The notes beneath the pieces were generated by a model. That model ran no database searches, had not been told where the DNA came from, and saw only the letters and a program-made list of their open reading frames with translations. The position numbers and the translations under genes were made by a program. 52,030 nt of DNA from NCBI GenBank assembly GCA_011364905.1, contig RDNZ01000010.1, forward strand, positions 1-52,030, given 5' to 3'. The DNA is from Candidatus Thorarchaeota archaeon (GTDB lineage: Archaea; Asgardarchaeota; Thorarchaeia; Thorarchaeales; Thorarchaeaceae). This document shows, piece by piece, positions 44,320-52,030 of the stretch; position 1 is the stretch's first letter, and every line of letters starts with the position of its first letter.

Positions 44320-45141
44320 ATGATAAACGAAGATGTGACTGGAAGCGATGATGTTCTCCTAAAGTGCGAGAACCTGACGAAGATATACACTTCTGGCCTC
44401 ATAAGAACAAAGACTGTCGCAGGCGCGAAGAACGTGTCTTTTAACATTAAGAAAGGAGAAATTGTTTCTCTCGCAGGGGAAAGCGGAAGCGGAAAGTCAA
44501 CCGTGGCCAAAATGATCCTGATGCTACTTCGACCGACTTCAGGACACATCTTTCTCAACGGCAAGGACATTTCTTTGTACAACATTCGAGATTATTACAG
44601 GCAGGTACAAGCAGTGTTTCAGGACCCTTACTCTGCATTCAATCCATTCTACAAGGTCGATCATGTAATAAGCAGAGCCTTTGGCCTCCGCCAGGATAAT
44701 CCAGACGAAGATGAAAGAAAAGAGATTATCGAATCCACCTTTCTGTCCATTGGACTAAACCCCAGCGAAGTGCTGGGTAGGTATCCTCACGAACTAAGCG
44801 GTGGCCAGATGCAGAGACTGTTGATTGGAAGGTCGCTCCTCATAGGTTCACAGCTTTTGATAGCCGATGAGCCTACATCCATGATAGATGCATCCACTCG
44901 AGCTGGTGTCTTGAACCTATTACTTCGCCTGAAAGAGAAGGAGGGCCTATCTGTACTATTCATTACGCACGACATTGGTCAAGCCCAGTACGTTTCTGAG
45001 AGAGTCCTTATCATGAAGGAAGGAGAAATTGTCGAACAGGGCTCTGTCAATGATGTCTTCACCAATCCGAATCATCCATACACTCAGGAACTTCTTGCAT
45101 CAGTGCCGAGCTTGTATGAAAAATGGGAAGAACTCACGTAA
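44320..45141 (+). CDS. ABC importer ATPase 2 (Opp/Dpp F-type)
   Basis: The 273-residue ATPase has Walker A GESGSGKST, signature ELSGGQMQR and Walker B LLIADEPTSMID, where the usual Ala-Leu-Asp of the D-loop region is Met-Ile-Asp. The C-terminal oligopeptide extension is cut short after HPYTQELLASVPSL, without cysteines. ATG at 44320 directly follows the preceding stop (TGAAATG) and has GGTGAG four bases upstream. It pairs with ATPase 1 as a heterodimer. Confidence 0.94.
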   Translation: MINEDVTGSDDVLLKCENLTKIYTSGLIRTKTVAGAKNVSFNIKKGEIVSLAGESGSGKSTVAKMILMLLRPTSGHIFLNGKDISLYNIRDYYRQVQAVFQDPYSAFNPFYKVDHVISRAFGLRQDNPDEDERKEIIESTFLSIGLNPSEVLGRYPHELSGGQMQRLLIGRSLLIGSQLLIADEPTSMIDASTRAGVLNLLLRLKEKEGLSVLFITHDIGQAQYVSERVLIMKEGEIVEQGSVNDVFTNPNHPYTQELLASVPSLYEKWEELT

Positions 45142-45213
45142 GATTCCCAAGGAACTGGTGAGTTTTTCATAGGGGTTGCCCTCAGATACTAAAAAAACAC
45201 ATGAATCTAGCTC

Positions 45214-45221
45214 TTTTTTTT
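45214..45221 (+). terminator. Oligo-T terminator after the permease/ATPase genes
   Basis: Eight T residues lie 73 bases past the stop of ATPase 2. Poly-T tracts alone end transcription in archaea. The 277-bp gap then leads to a separately promoted binding-protein gene. Confidence 0.5.
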
Positions 45222-45418
45222 CAATTGTGCTTTGAAACAGGCTGTACTCCTTCTTTGATTGCATCATAGAAACAACAATGAACACCTTCCGACATTCCAG
45301 TTTTTTCAGCAATTCGATGCTTTGGCCAGAGATTTTTCGTCAAAACTCTGTAAATTCTTATGTATTCCTCTCAGGCATTTTATCTAATCGCGGAAACACT
45401 TAGGAGGAGATATCCCAA

Positions 45419-47401
45419 GTGAAAAGAGGAAATAAGGTTGCAACCACTATGGTCATCAGTATCATAATGGCTGCAATGATTTTATCCAGTTTCTGTTCAA
45501 AGCCAGTCGTCGCACAAACCTCCGTACCAAGAGACGAAACAGTGTGGGGGGCTGGTTTCGGAATGAACACTGGAAGCTACCAACCCTGGAACATGGGCTC
45601 AAACCAAGGCTGGACAACCTACCTGATGTATGAACCTATGTTTGGGACAAATGTAGCAACAGGAGAAATCATCGGCTGGCTGGGTGATACCATCGATTGG
45701 CAAGGCGATGACATTGTTCAAATAACGCTGAGAAGCGATCTTCACTGGACTTCAATAGGCAGTAACCTCGTTTCGAATTCCACAGCCATCACAACTGATG
45801 ATGTCATCTATTCCTTCGAAATTCTCCAGCAGACCGGTCAACTAGGCTCTCTGGTCCAGAGAGTTGGAAATGTCAGCACAGCATTTGAAAAAGTGAGCGA
45901 TACGGTTTTGAATGTACATATTCTTCCATCATACGCAGGAAGCAGTGAGGTCTACCGCCAACTAACTTATGGCTTTCTCATATTTCCAAAGGCAGTATGG
46001 CAAGACATCAATACAACATATTCTGGTGATCTGTCAACATTCACTAATGATTGGCAAGACACCCAGATGGTTCCTGCAAAGTGGAGGGTCGCATCAGGCA
46101 TGTACCTGCCATACTTCCATGATGCTACGAGCACGATTGGGAAGGTCAACGATAACTGGTGGGGTGTTGATGATACAGACTTTGGCAGACTACCCGAACC
46201 AACATATTTCGGGTACACATCATACTCCAGTAATGACCTTGCACTCCTCGCAATGGAAGGCGGAGATCTTGATTGGGATGGCAACTATCTTGCAGGATTG
46301 ACTCAAGTCAAGACACAATACCCGAATATAGTGACTTACTTCGATGACCTGCCATACTTCCCAGACAAGTCCCCAGTGATGCTTGTTCCAAACTACAAGA
46401 ACTACCCGCTGAATCAAACTTGGCTCCATAAAGCCATGGCTTCGGTTCTGAACTACACCGCTATGAGCGCGGTCTCGAGCGGATACTTGAAGGATCCTAG
46501 CCCTATGCTGATTCCAGCGGATGACGCAGCAGCCAGAGCACTACTGAATACGACGATTGAATCCGAATACGCAATCACCTACGATGTGGCGCATGCTATC
46601 GACATTCTGGAAACATATTGCACCTTTGACGATACATCTGGCGTCTGGTGGACTAAGGAGGGTGTCACACCTAGTGATCCCATCCAGCACTATCCGCTCC
46701 AAGAGTGGAACTTCGAGTCCAACACCACTGCTCCATATACAATCCTTGACTTTATGGGGTGGACAGACGTCAATGCCATGGATCAGGTAGCAGCTCAGGC
46801 ATTCTCCAGCTTACTCCACATTAACACTCAGGTGGAGTTCATCAGCGGCTGGGGTACTGTCCAAGTAAGGATGAACAATTTCCAGTTCGACCTTGCTGAT
46901 ATGGTCATGTCTGGTCAAATCAACATGAACATGTACGAGCGCTACTTCCAGATGTTCTCACCTCAGAGCTCGAGCGCTGGCGGAGGAGTGAATGCACCTC
47001 TGGGCGGCTGGTATAATCAGACATTTATCGATGACATCGAGGCTCTTGACACCTTCCCAGCTGGATCAGCTCAGCAATGGGCTGTCGCTAATGAGATGCA
47101 AGAGATTCTTGGTCAAGTCATGCCGGTTATACCATTAGCAGGACATGCTGACTGGCAAATCTATAGCACAACATATTGGGACAACTGGCCCAACAGTGTT
47201 ACAAATCCAATGCTACCAAGTAGTCCTTTCGCTGGCACAACGCAGAATGCAAACCTGCTGGCTATTGTCTTTGGGTTGGAATCTACAGGAGCTACGACAC
47301 CACCTCCACCAGGAGATAACTTACTTCTCTATGCGGGAATTGGAATCGCCGTCTTGGTGGTCGTTGTAGTAATCGTCCTGTACGTGCGTAGACAAGAGTA
47401 A
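45419..47401 (+). CDS. ABC importer substrate-binding protein (SBP family 5)
   Basis: The 660-residue protein has a signal peptide (TMVISIIMAAMILSSFCSKP), the extracellular SBP_bac_5 domain and, after a Pro/Gly linker (TTPPPPGDN), a C-terminal membrane helix and RRQE tail. Family features include YLMYEPMF, GWLGDTIDWQGDDIVQITLR and SDLHWTS...ITTDDVIYSFEIL. It captures the ligand for the adjacent importer, probably a beta-glucosyl oligosaccharide given the two flanking glycoside enzymes, though peptides cannot be excluded. GTG at 45419 has AGGAGGAG nine bases upstream. It is the only part of the importer with its own promoter region. Confidence 0.93.
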   Translation: MKRGNKVATTMVISIIMAAMILSSFCSKPVVAQTSVPRDETVWGAGFGMNTGSYQPWNMGSNQGWTTYLMYEPMFGTNVATGEIIGWLGDTIDWQGDDIVQITLRSDLHWTSIGSNLVSNSTAITTDDVIYSFEILQQTGQLGSLVQRVGNVSTAFEKVSDTVLNVHILPSYAGSSEVYRQLTYGFLIFPKAVWQDINTTYSGDLSTFTNDWQDTQMVPAKWRVASGMYLPYFHDATSTIGKVNDNWWGVDDTDFGRLPEPTYFGYTSYSSNDLALLAMEGGDLDWDGNYLAGLTQVKTQYPNIVTYFDDLPYFPDKSPVMLVPNYKNYPLNQTWLHKAMASVLNYTAMSAVSSGYLKDPSPMLIPADDAAARALLNTTIESEYAITYDVAHAIDILETYCTFDDTSGVWWTKEGVTPSDPIQHYPLQEWNFESNTTAPYTILDFMGWTDVNAMDQVAAQAFSSLLHINTQVEFISGWGTVQVRMNNFQFDLADMVMSGQINMNMYERYFQMFSPQSSSAGGGVNAPLGGWYNQTFIDDIEALDTFPAGSAQQWAVANEMQEILGQVMPVIPLAGHADWQIYSTTYWDNWPNSVTNPMLPSSPFAGTTQNANLLAIVFGLESTGATTPPPPGDNLLLYAGIGIAVLVVVVVIVLYVRRQE

Positions 47402-47417
47402 GTAGACACAAGAGAGG

Positions 47418-47458
47418 AGATTGTTGACGAAAAGTCACAGTCTCCAATCTTTTTCTTT
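47418..47458 (+). terminator. Intrinsic-type terminator after the binding-protein gene
   Basis: AGATTG (47418-47423) and CAATCT (47445-47450) enclose an inner TGAC/GTCA pair and are followed by TTTTCTTT. It lies 17 bases after the stop and also faces the convergent GH116 gene. Confidence 0.6.
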
Positions 47459-47491
47459 ATGCTGACTTTTGTGTTCTCTCAACAATAAGGA

Positions 47492-49873
47492 CTATTCACG
47501 ATTTCTTAGAGCATGTTCAATTGCCCAGATTGAAAGAGGACGCATGTACATGGAAGCTCGGAAGTTGGTTTCCTCAGTCCAAGCCTCTGGTGTTCGGAAC
47601 CAGTAACCTCGTTCCTTGTAGGTCGTGTCATAGATACCAAATGCTGTCTTCATTCCCTGATCCAGAAGACCAGCATGAATCATAAAAGCGGCAAGTGCGT
47701 ATGTCGTTCCGGTCCAGACCTCTGAACTTTGCGCGCAGGTGTTGTCTGGAGTTCCATCTGGACGCATTCCGTTCACTGCTCCTATCTGACCAAGCTGAAA
47801 TCTCAGAACATTGAAATTGTAGATTGTTTGCAAGGCAGAAAGCTCATTCTTCTCTGGAACTATACGAGGCAGACCACAAACATGCATGTACCACTGTCCC
47901 GATAGCTGATCAGCCATGATACTATCATGGTGCCTCGAGGTGCTGCTATCAAAGTCATAATACCGACCATTCCAGAGCTTCTCCTCGAAACTCCGTTGGC
48001 CATTCCTTAGGATAATCTGGTACTTCTTCTCAACTCCTTCATCCCCGAGAATATGGGCCATCGCAATCATTGCTTGTGTGGCACCGAGGTAGAGACTACC
48101 ACAATATGCGCTAGGTCCTTCCATTCTCCAGTTATCATAGGTCTGATCAGGAAACCCTTCATTCTCAGGAAGACCGTCGTTATCTTGATCAAAATTGTCA
48201 AGATACTCCATGGCTTGCTTCAATGCAGACCAACAAGACTTCAGGAATCTTTCATCCTTTGTGAAGACATAGTTCCTATAGACCTGAAGGATGAATTTCG
48301 AGTTGAGGTCTTTCCATCTTCCGCAGTCAAGATATGCATAGGCATTTGTCATATACCACGGGTCTTCCTGAGGCATTCCTAAGTCATGAGGAACGGCACC
48401 TCTCGGCTTTCTAGGAACTACATTCTTGTTAACCAGCAGGGTGTGTGGCGTATCATCTTCAATGTTGATAGCGTCTGCAAAATCTTTCTGGATATTGTTA
48501 TCAAGTTCAGGCCAGTTCATCAATGTGGCAAATGAAGCATAGTATAGAACATCGTACGTGTTATAGTAGGGATACTCAAAACATTCAAGATAACCAAAGT
48601 GACCCAAGCCTCTAACATCTACCTTCTTATCAACTTCTCCGACAACCCATGCTGAACTGCTATCTACTAGGAAGTACAGCTCATTCAGAAGTCCAGACTT
48701 GAGCCACGTGGGTCGATCTGATTCCACAATTGGTCGTTGCCAGTCTTCGATCAGGGTATTCCAAGCTCGCCAGTTGTTGAGTGCAGTTGTCACGAGTGGA
48801 ATAGCATACTCGCCCTCAGTGCCAAAGAATTTGGTGTAGTATTTGTACCATCTCCTGCCCTCGCCAAACTGGATGATGGGGATATCCCAGCTGAGTGCAA
48901 AGACAATCTCAGTGGATTCCTCAGGCTCTAGCTCGACTTTCGCACATAGAGCTCCTCCCTCCTTGTGAGGCATCTTCGTTGGCTTCGGTTCAGATTCCTG
49001 CAGTACTCCATTCTTCTTGAAGCTCCTCCATAACCTACGACCCTTTGATTCTGTATTGAATCGTGTGAGGCTTGTTAACTCAGCCTTGTCGGAGGCTTGA
49101 ATTCCCATACCGAACGTGACAGGACTTGCTGCCTCAGTTCGTTCTTGGCGAAGCTCGAGGAGAAGTCGATTTGGGCTCTGGCAATCAACACGTGCATGGG
49201 TGCAGTCGATTGGTGGTTGTGTTGGGGATACCGCATTTTCCCAGGTGAACATCAGAGATATGCCAAGTTTCTTGTCAACGACATTTGTCAGTTTCCAAGC
49301 AAACACGCCAACGGGGTAGGAACTCTCCTGATAGTTGTTACCAATTACTGGAGAAAGCTGCTGACAGACCGCTTTGATACCAGCATCGCTGAAGTTGTAT
49401 GTTGTCCATGCTCTAGGAAAAAGTGCGTGATAAGTGGCTCTTGAGGCTCGCATCCCCCAACTCCAAGAATTCAGCCGCGACCCATCAGGTGTTCTTGGAT
49501 TCAGTGTCTGAAGAAATGGTCTGCCCATGCCCTCAATCCTCAGGTGGAATTGGTTCGGGAGAGACGGGTGATATTCATGGGCTCCAGTTCTCAGATGCCA
49601 TCTGGCAAAGTCACCTCTGAATCCGCGTCCAATACTTCCACACCCAAGCCCTCCAATTGGAATTCCCTGATTGTAACCGTCATCTATGGGTTTCGTTGGT
49701 GGGCAGGGAAGCATCTCCCAGAATTGCTCATCGAGATCAATTGGGACCTCAGCCAATGTAGGCCAGACCATACTCGGTTCAAGCTCCATGGGATAGCTTC
49801 TTGGCCTTCCGGGGCGGAGTGGTCCTTCATTCAGTGAAAGGGTCCATGCGCAATCAGGAATCTGAAAGGTCAT
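47492..49873 (-). CDS. GH116 family beta-glucosidase (glucosylceramidase-like)
   Basis: The 793-residue protein matches GH116: GIPIGGLGCGSIGRGFRGDF near residue 71 (the sugar-site glycine loop), the FGYLECFEYPYYNTYDVLYY segment in the barrel that should carry the nucleophile Glu, and DQTYDNW and AYCGSLYLGATQA, where the acid/base Asp is located in this family. Members are cellobiose-active beta-glucosidases or the non-lysosomal glucosylceramidase GBA2. There is no signal peptide, so cytoplasmic action on an imported beta-glucoside fits the neighbouring ABC importer. ATG at 49873 has GGAG eight bases upstream; a longer frame to 49933 is less supported. It is convergent with the binding-protein gene. 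Confidence 0.93.
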   Translation of the reverse strand: MTFQIPDCAWTLSLNEGPLRPGRPRSYPMELEPSMVWPTLAEVPIDLDEQFWEMLPCPPTKPIDDGYNQGIPIGGLGCGSIGRGFRGDFARWHLRTGAHEYHPSLPNQFHLRIEGMGRPFLQTLNPRTPDGSRLNSWSWGMRASRATYHALFPRAWTTYNFSDAGIKAVCQQLSPVIGNNYQESSYPVGVFAWKLTNVVDKKLGISLMFTWENAVSPTQPPIDCTHARVDCQSPNRLLLELRQERTEAASPVTFGMGIQASDKAELTSLTRFNTESKGRRLWRSFKKNGVLQESEPKPTKMPHKEGGALCAKVELEPEESTEIVFALSWDIPIIQFGEGRRWYKYYTKFFGTEGEYAIPLVTTALNNWRAWNTLIEDWQRPIVESDRPTWLKSGLLNELYFLVDSSSAWVVGEVDKKVDVRGLGHFGYLECFEYPYYNTYDVLYYASFATLMNWPELDNNIQKDFADAINIEDDTPHTLLVNKNVVPRKPRGAVPHDLGMPQEDPWYMTNAYAYLDCGRWKDLNSKFILQVYRNYVFTKDERFLKSCWSALKQAMEYLDNFDQDNDGLPENEGFPDQTYDNWRMEGPSAYCGSLYLGATQAMIAMAHILGDEGVEKKYQIILRNGQRSFEEKLWNGRYYDFDSSTSRHHDSIMADQLSGQWYMHVCGLPRIVPEKNELSALQTIYNFNVLRFQLGQIGAVNGMRPDGTPDNTCAQSSEVWTGTTYALAAFMIHAGLLDQGMKTAFGIYDTTYKERGYWFRTPEAWTEETNFRASMYMRPLSIWAIEHALRNRE

Positions 49874-50084
49874 AGTTTGATCTCCATGGGGAGCACCAAT
49901 CCTATTGGGTGTCTGATGCAAAATGTAGTACACACGCCGATTAAGGACTTTCTATTCGAAGGATGGCACACGTGAACAACCACTTCTTCTGCTTCTCACT
50001 AAATTGATGTTTTTCCGAAAAATTTTCATATCTTGACATATTTTAACCGAAATTTATGAAAATAATTCGTGTTATTTACAGGAA

Positions 50085-50094
50085 AATATTATAG
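50085..50094 (+). promoter_or_regulatory. Archaeal-type promoter of glnA
   Basis: AATATTATAG preceded by the purine-rich CAGGAA resembles a TATA box with BRE. Archaeal spacing places transcription initiation at about 50112-50119, at the 5' edge of the nested stems in 50117-50203. Confidence 0.5.
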
Positions 50095-50116
50095 GCTTTT
50101 GAGATGGTGAAAGTCT

Positions 50117-50203
50117 GAGAGACACTATTGCCCTACGGATTGATTATAGAAACCTATTGAGTTTCTAAACCCCCAGGGTCCGCATGTCAGGGCAATATCT
50201 CTC
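50117..50203 (+). ncRNA. Structured 5' leader of glnA, candidate cis-regulatory RNA
   Basis: Four stems nest inside each other: GAGAGA with TCTCTC (50117-50122/50198-50203), ATTGCCCT with AGGGCAAT (50127-50134/50189-50196), CGGA with TCCG (50136-50139/50179-50182) and TAGAAAC with GTTTCTA around a seven-base loop (50147-50153/50161-50167). Together they give 25 base pairs with small asymmetric internal loops. The 3' side ends 39 bases before the glnA ATG, and a pyrimidine-rich CTCCTCCC follows at about 50209-50217. I match no known riboswitch class by eye. A DNA-level operator or terminator remnant are alternatives. Confidence 0.5.
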
Positions 50204-50242
50204 ATCTTCTCCTCCCAATCAGGACCACAGAGGTTCCCCTAG

Positions 50243-51547
50243 ATGAGCGAAATTCACGAACAACCAGAATTCCTTAGACTGATCTTCACAGATCTTCTTG
50301 GACATACAAAAAGCATTGAGGTTGGGTTTGACAGACTTGATGAAGTTGTTGAACATGGCCTTGTGATTGATGGGTCCTCTGTGCCTGGTTACTCGTGTGT
50401 AAATGAAAGTGATGTTCTTCTTCTCCCTTCAGGCGCCGCCACTCCACTTCTTCAACCATGGGACAGATCAGCGGCATTTCTTCTTTGTCGAGTTCATGAC
50501 GTTTCAGGCAGTCCTCATCCAAGGGATCCGAGATATATACTTCAGAGAGTAGCTGAAAGAGCCTTGAAGAGTGGCTTGAAACTCATGGTTGGCGCAGAGC
50601 TTGAGTTTTTTGCTGTAGGTAGAGAATCAGGACATGGTATCGAGCCACTCGACAGCGGAGGCTACTTCTCCACTCAGCCGCAGGACATTGCGCTTGATTT
50701 CAGGAGAGACGCCATGCGAACTTTGAGAGTGATGGGTGTCGGTACAACTTCGCACCATCATGAGGTGGCGCGTGGTCAGCAAGAGATTGGGCTTCAGTAT
50801 GCAGATGCTGAGACTGCCGCAGACCGCATTATGATTGCACGAATGGTCATCTCAGAGATGGCGTATAGGAGAGGGATGATCGCTACATTCATGCCAAAGC
50901 CATTTTCAGACCAGAACGGCTCAGGAATGCATCTGCATCAGAGTGTCTGGGACGACCATGGAATCCAGAACCTCTTTGCATCCACCGAAGAAGGAGCGCT
51001 TTCTGAACTCGCTTTGAGATACATTGGAGGGCTCCTTGAACATGCGGTCACCATCGCAGCAATCCTTGCTCCCACCGTGAACTCGTATAAGAGACTAGTG
51101 CCTGGCTTTGAAGCTCCCACACGAGTGGCATGGGGTTACAGAAACAGGAGTACAATGGTCCGTGTGCCTCATTTCAACGGATCGGATAAAGCCGCAAGAA
51201 TCGAACTCCGTTGCCCAGATGGTTCATCCTCCCCTCATCTTGTGATTGCAGCTATGCTTGCATCAGGTTTGGATGGTATTGAAAGAGGAATTGAGCCACC
51301 AGATCCAACAGATAAGGACCTCTATGAGTCTGGAGTTGTTATGAAGTCGCTCCCAGGCTCATTGGAGTTGGCCCTCACGGAACTGAGTAGGAGTTCTATC
51401 ATGCGAAAGGAACTTGGTGACTCAGTCGTGGAAACTCTAGTAGCCCTCCGGAGGCGTGAGTGGAAAAACTATATCGATTCAACAGGAAACCCTGGAAGCT
51501 CCGAAATCACAGAGTGGGAAATTGAGAGATACTTGCAAGCAAACTAG
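50243..51547 (+). CDS. glnA: Glutamine synthetase, type I
   Basis: The 434-residue protein has the complete GSI motif set: VIDGSSVPGY near the N-terminus, GAELEFF with metal-binding Glu residues, SHHHEVARGQQEIGL, NGSGMHLHQSVW for ATP and metal, NSYKRLVPGFEAP with the active-site flap Glu, and RIELRCPDGSSSPH. It makes glutamine from glutamate, ammonium and ATP. I see no strong adenylylation-type motif around the position of the bacterial Tyr. GAGG lies about nine bases before the ATG. The 160-base leader contains the hairpin element. An amt gene is present elsewhere in the window, but no PII protein is. Confidence 0.95.
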   Translation: MSEIHEQPEFLRLIFTDLLGHTKSIEVGFDRLDEVVEHGLVIDGSSVPGYSCVNESDVLLLPSGAATPLLQPWDRSAAFLLCRVHDVSGSPHPRDPRYILQRVAERALKSGLKLMVGAELEFFAVGRESGHGIEPLDSGGYFSTQPQDIALDFRRDAMRTLRVMGVGTTSHHHEVARGQQEIGLQYADAETAADRIMIARMVISEMAYRRGMIATFMPKPFSDQNGSGMHLHQSVWDDHGIQNLFASTEEGALSELALRYIGGLLEHAVTIAAILAPTVNSYKRLVPGFEAPTRVAWGYRNRSTMVRVPHFNGSDKAARIELRCPDGSSSPHLVIAAMLASGLDGIERGIEPPDPTDKDLYESGVVMKSLPGSLELALTELSRSSIMRKELGDSVVETLVALRRREWKNYIDSTGNPGSSEITEWEIERYLQAN

Positions 51548-51602
51548 AATCCAAAAGATTTCTATCTTGCAGAGTCACACGATTTCCATGTGGAGGTCAG
51601 TG

Positions 51603-52028
51603 ATGATGACTGGCTTTGAAAGCAAGGAACAGTTTGAGAAAGTATTCAACAAGTTTTGGGAGAAAGCAACTCAAAATCCAGAAGTCATGGAGAAGCTTAC
51701 GAAGGCAAAGATTATTGTCCGCTTCGACATAGAAGAGCCAGAGGTGCATATGACTATCAATTTTAGAGACCCGGGTCCAAATGGAGAGATTGGCACATTA
51801 TCATTTGATAGTGATGTCACCCCAGAGATCATTGTCTGGTCAAAGTCGGAAACAACAAACAAGTTTTGGCAGGGAAAACTCAACACTACTGTGGCCCTTG
51901 CCAGGGGGCAGGTCAAACTGAATGGGTCAGTAGCAAAAGCGCTCGGATTGCTGTCAAAGATTAAACCGCTCTATGCAGTATATCCAGAGGTCCTTAAGGA
52001 GCTGGAACTTGACGGTCTGGTATTATAG
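51603..52028 (+). CDS. SCP2 sterol-binding-domain protein
   Basis: The 141-residue protein is a stand-alone SCP2-like domain: MMTGFESKEQFEKVFNKFWE at the start, IIVRFDIEEPEVHMTINFRD in the sheet, FWQGKLNTTVALARGQVKLN, and the terminal KIKPLYAVYPEVLKELELDG helix. Such proteins bind lipids or acyl-CoA in a hydrophobic tunnel. ATG at 51603 (or 51606) is chosen because GGAGGT lies five to eight bases upstream, inside the longer open frame. It follows glnA by 55 bp on the same strand and may be cotranscribed. The gene is complete; its stop is two bases from the window end. Confidence 0.85.
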   Translation: MMTGFESKEQFEKVFNKFWEKATQNPEVMEKLTKAKIIVRFDIEEPEVHMTINFRDPGPNGEIGTLSFDSDVTPEIIVWSKSETTNKFWQGKLNTTVALARGQVKLNGSVAKALGLLSKIKPLYAVYPEVLKELELDGLVL

Positions 52029-52030
52029 TA

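Larger units (their letters stand above)
49874..50242. other. Divergent intergenic region between GH116 and glnA, 369 bp
   Basis: The region starts with the 5' side of GH116 and is very AT-rich from about 49995 to 50100. It holds the glnA TATA-like box (50085-50094) and the folded leader element (50117-50203). No gene-like frame was seen. Confidence 0.5.

Noticed and set aside
45100..45312. 70-residue minus-strand frame in the gap before the binding-protein gene
   Set aside because: It overlaps the ATPase end and the T8 tract, has no ribosome binding site and no domain-like sequence.
1..52030. CRISPR arrays, tRNAs, rRNAs, insertion sequences and replication origins
   Set aside because: I looked for regularly spaced repeats, the tRNA T-loop pattern, transposase motifs and origin-like repeat clusters and saw none; short intergenic dyads are listed separately.

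Overview
The window looks archaeal and, by inference from gene content, most likely comes from an uncultured Asgard-type (Thorarchaeota-like) genome. The reasons are purine-rich GGAGGTGA-like ribosome binding sites combined with frequent TTG and GTG starts, an archaeal TATA/BRE-like promoter in front of glnA, a thiolase-like plus DUF35 gene pair, and several secreted proteins built as signal peptide, jelly-roll or Ig-like domains, Thr/Pro-rich linker and C-terminal membrane anchor. No rRNA, tRNA, CRISPR array, transposase or integrase was recognised, so the taxonomic placement is not proven.

Layout. 1-5700: the N-terminus of a secreted beta-helix protein, a translationally coupled MFS transporter and ThDP enzyme, then a 3-hydroxyacyl-CoA dehydrogenase and an NAD-dependent epimerase on the other strand. 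5700-9800: two related anchored surface proteins (one with a recent 207-codon internal duplication) and a zinc-ribbon/acidic/coiled-coil protein that seems to start at ATT. 9800-16500: ammonium transporter, Nramp transporter, a membrane methyltransferase divergent from a TetR regulator, a tandem GNAT protein, a small membrane protein and a DUF4336 protein. 16600-25000: another large surface protein; a three-gene operon (membrane-anchored HExxH protease, multi-TM protein, ArsR-like regulator) divergent from a CPBP intramembrane protease, with a perfect 10-bp inverted repeat at its promoter; then a 1.5-kb segment bracketed by 22-bp direct repeats that holds a gene remnant and a LamG-like surface protein.

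25000-38700: a DUF35 and cysteine-less thiolase-like pair, DinB-like and helical-repeat proteins, two unrecognised small proteins, an arylsulfotransferase-like protein, a threonine dehydratase-type PLP enzyme, a secreted endonuclease/exonuclease/phosphatase protein overlapping tail-to-tail with a 1020-residue kinase/M23/aminotransferase fusion, and an Lrp-type regulator. 38900-49900: a beta-glucoside locus in which a GH94 phosphorylase and a GH116 beta-glucosidase flank a complete Opp/Dpp-type ABC importer; import followed by cytoplasmic phosphorolysis or hydrolysis is the obvious reading. 49900-52030: glutamine synthetase preceded by a nested hairpin leader, then an SCP2-domain protein.

The items I consider most worth checking are the folded leader of glnA, the thiolase-like protein without catalytic cysteines beside its DUF35 partner, the direct-repeat-bounded segment next to that pair, the protease/regulator operon with its operator, and the ATT start.
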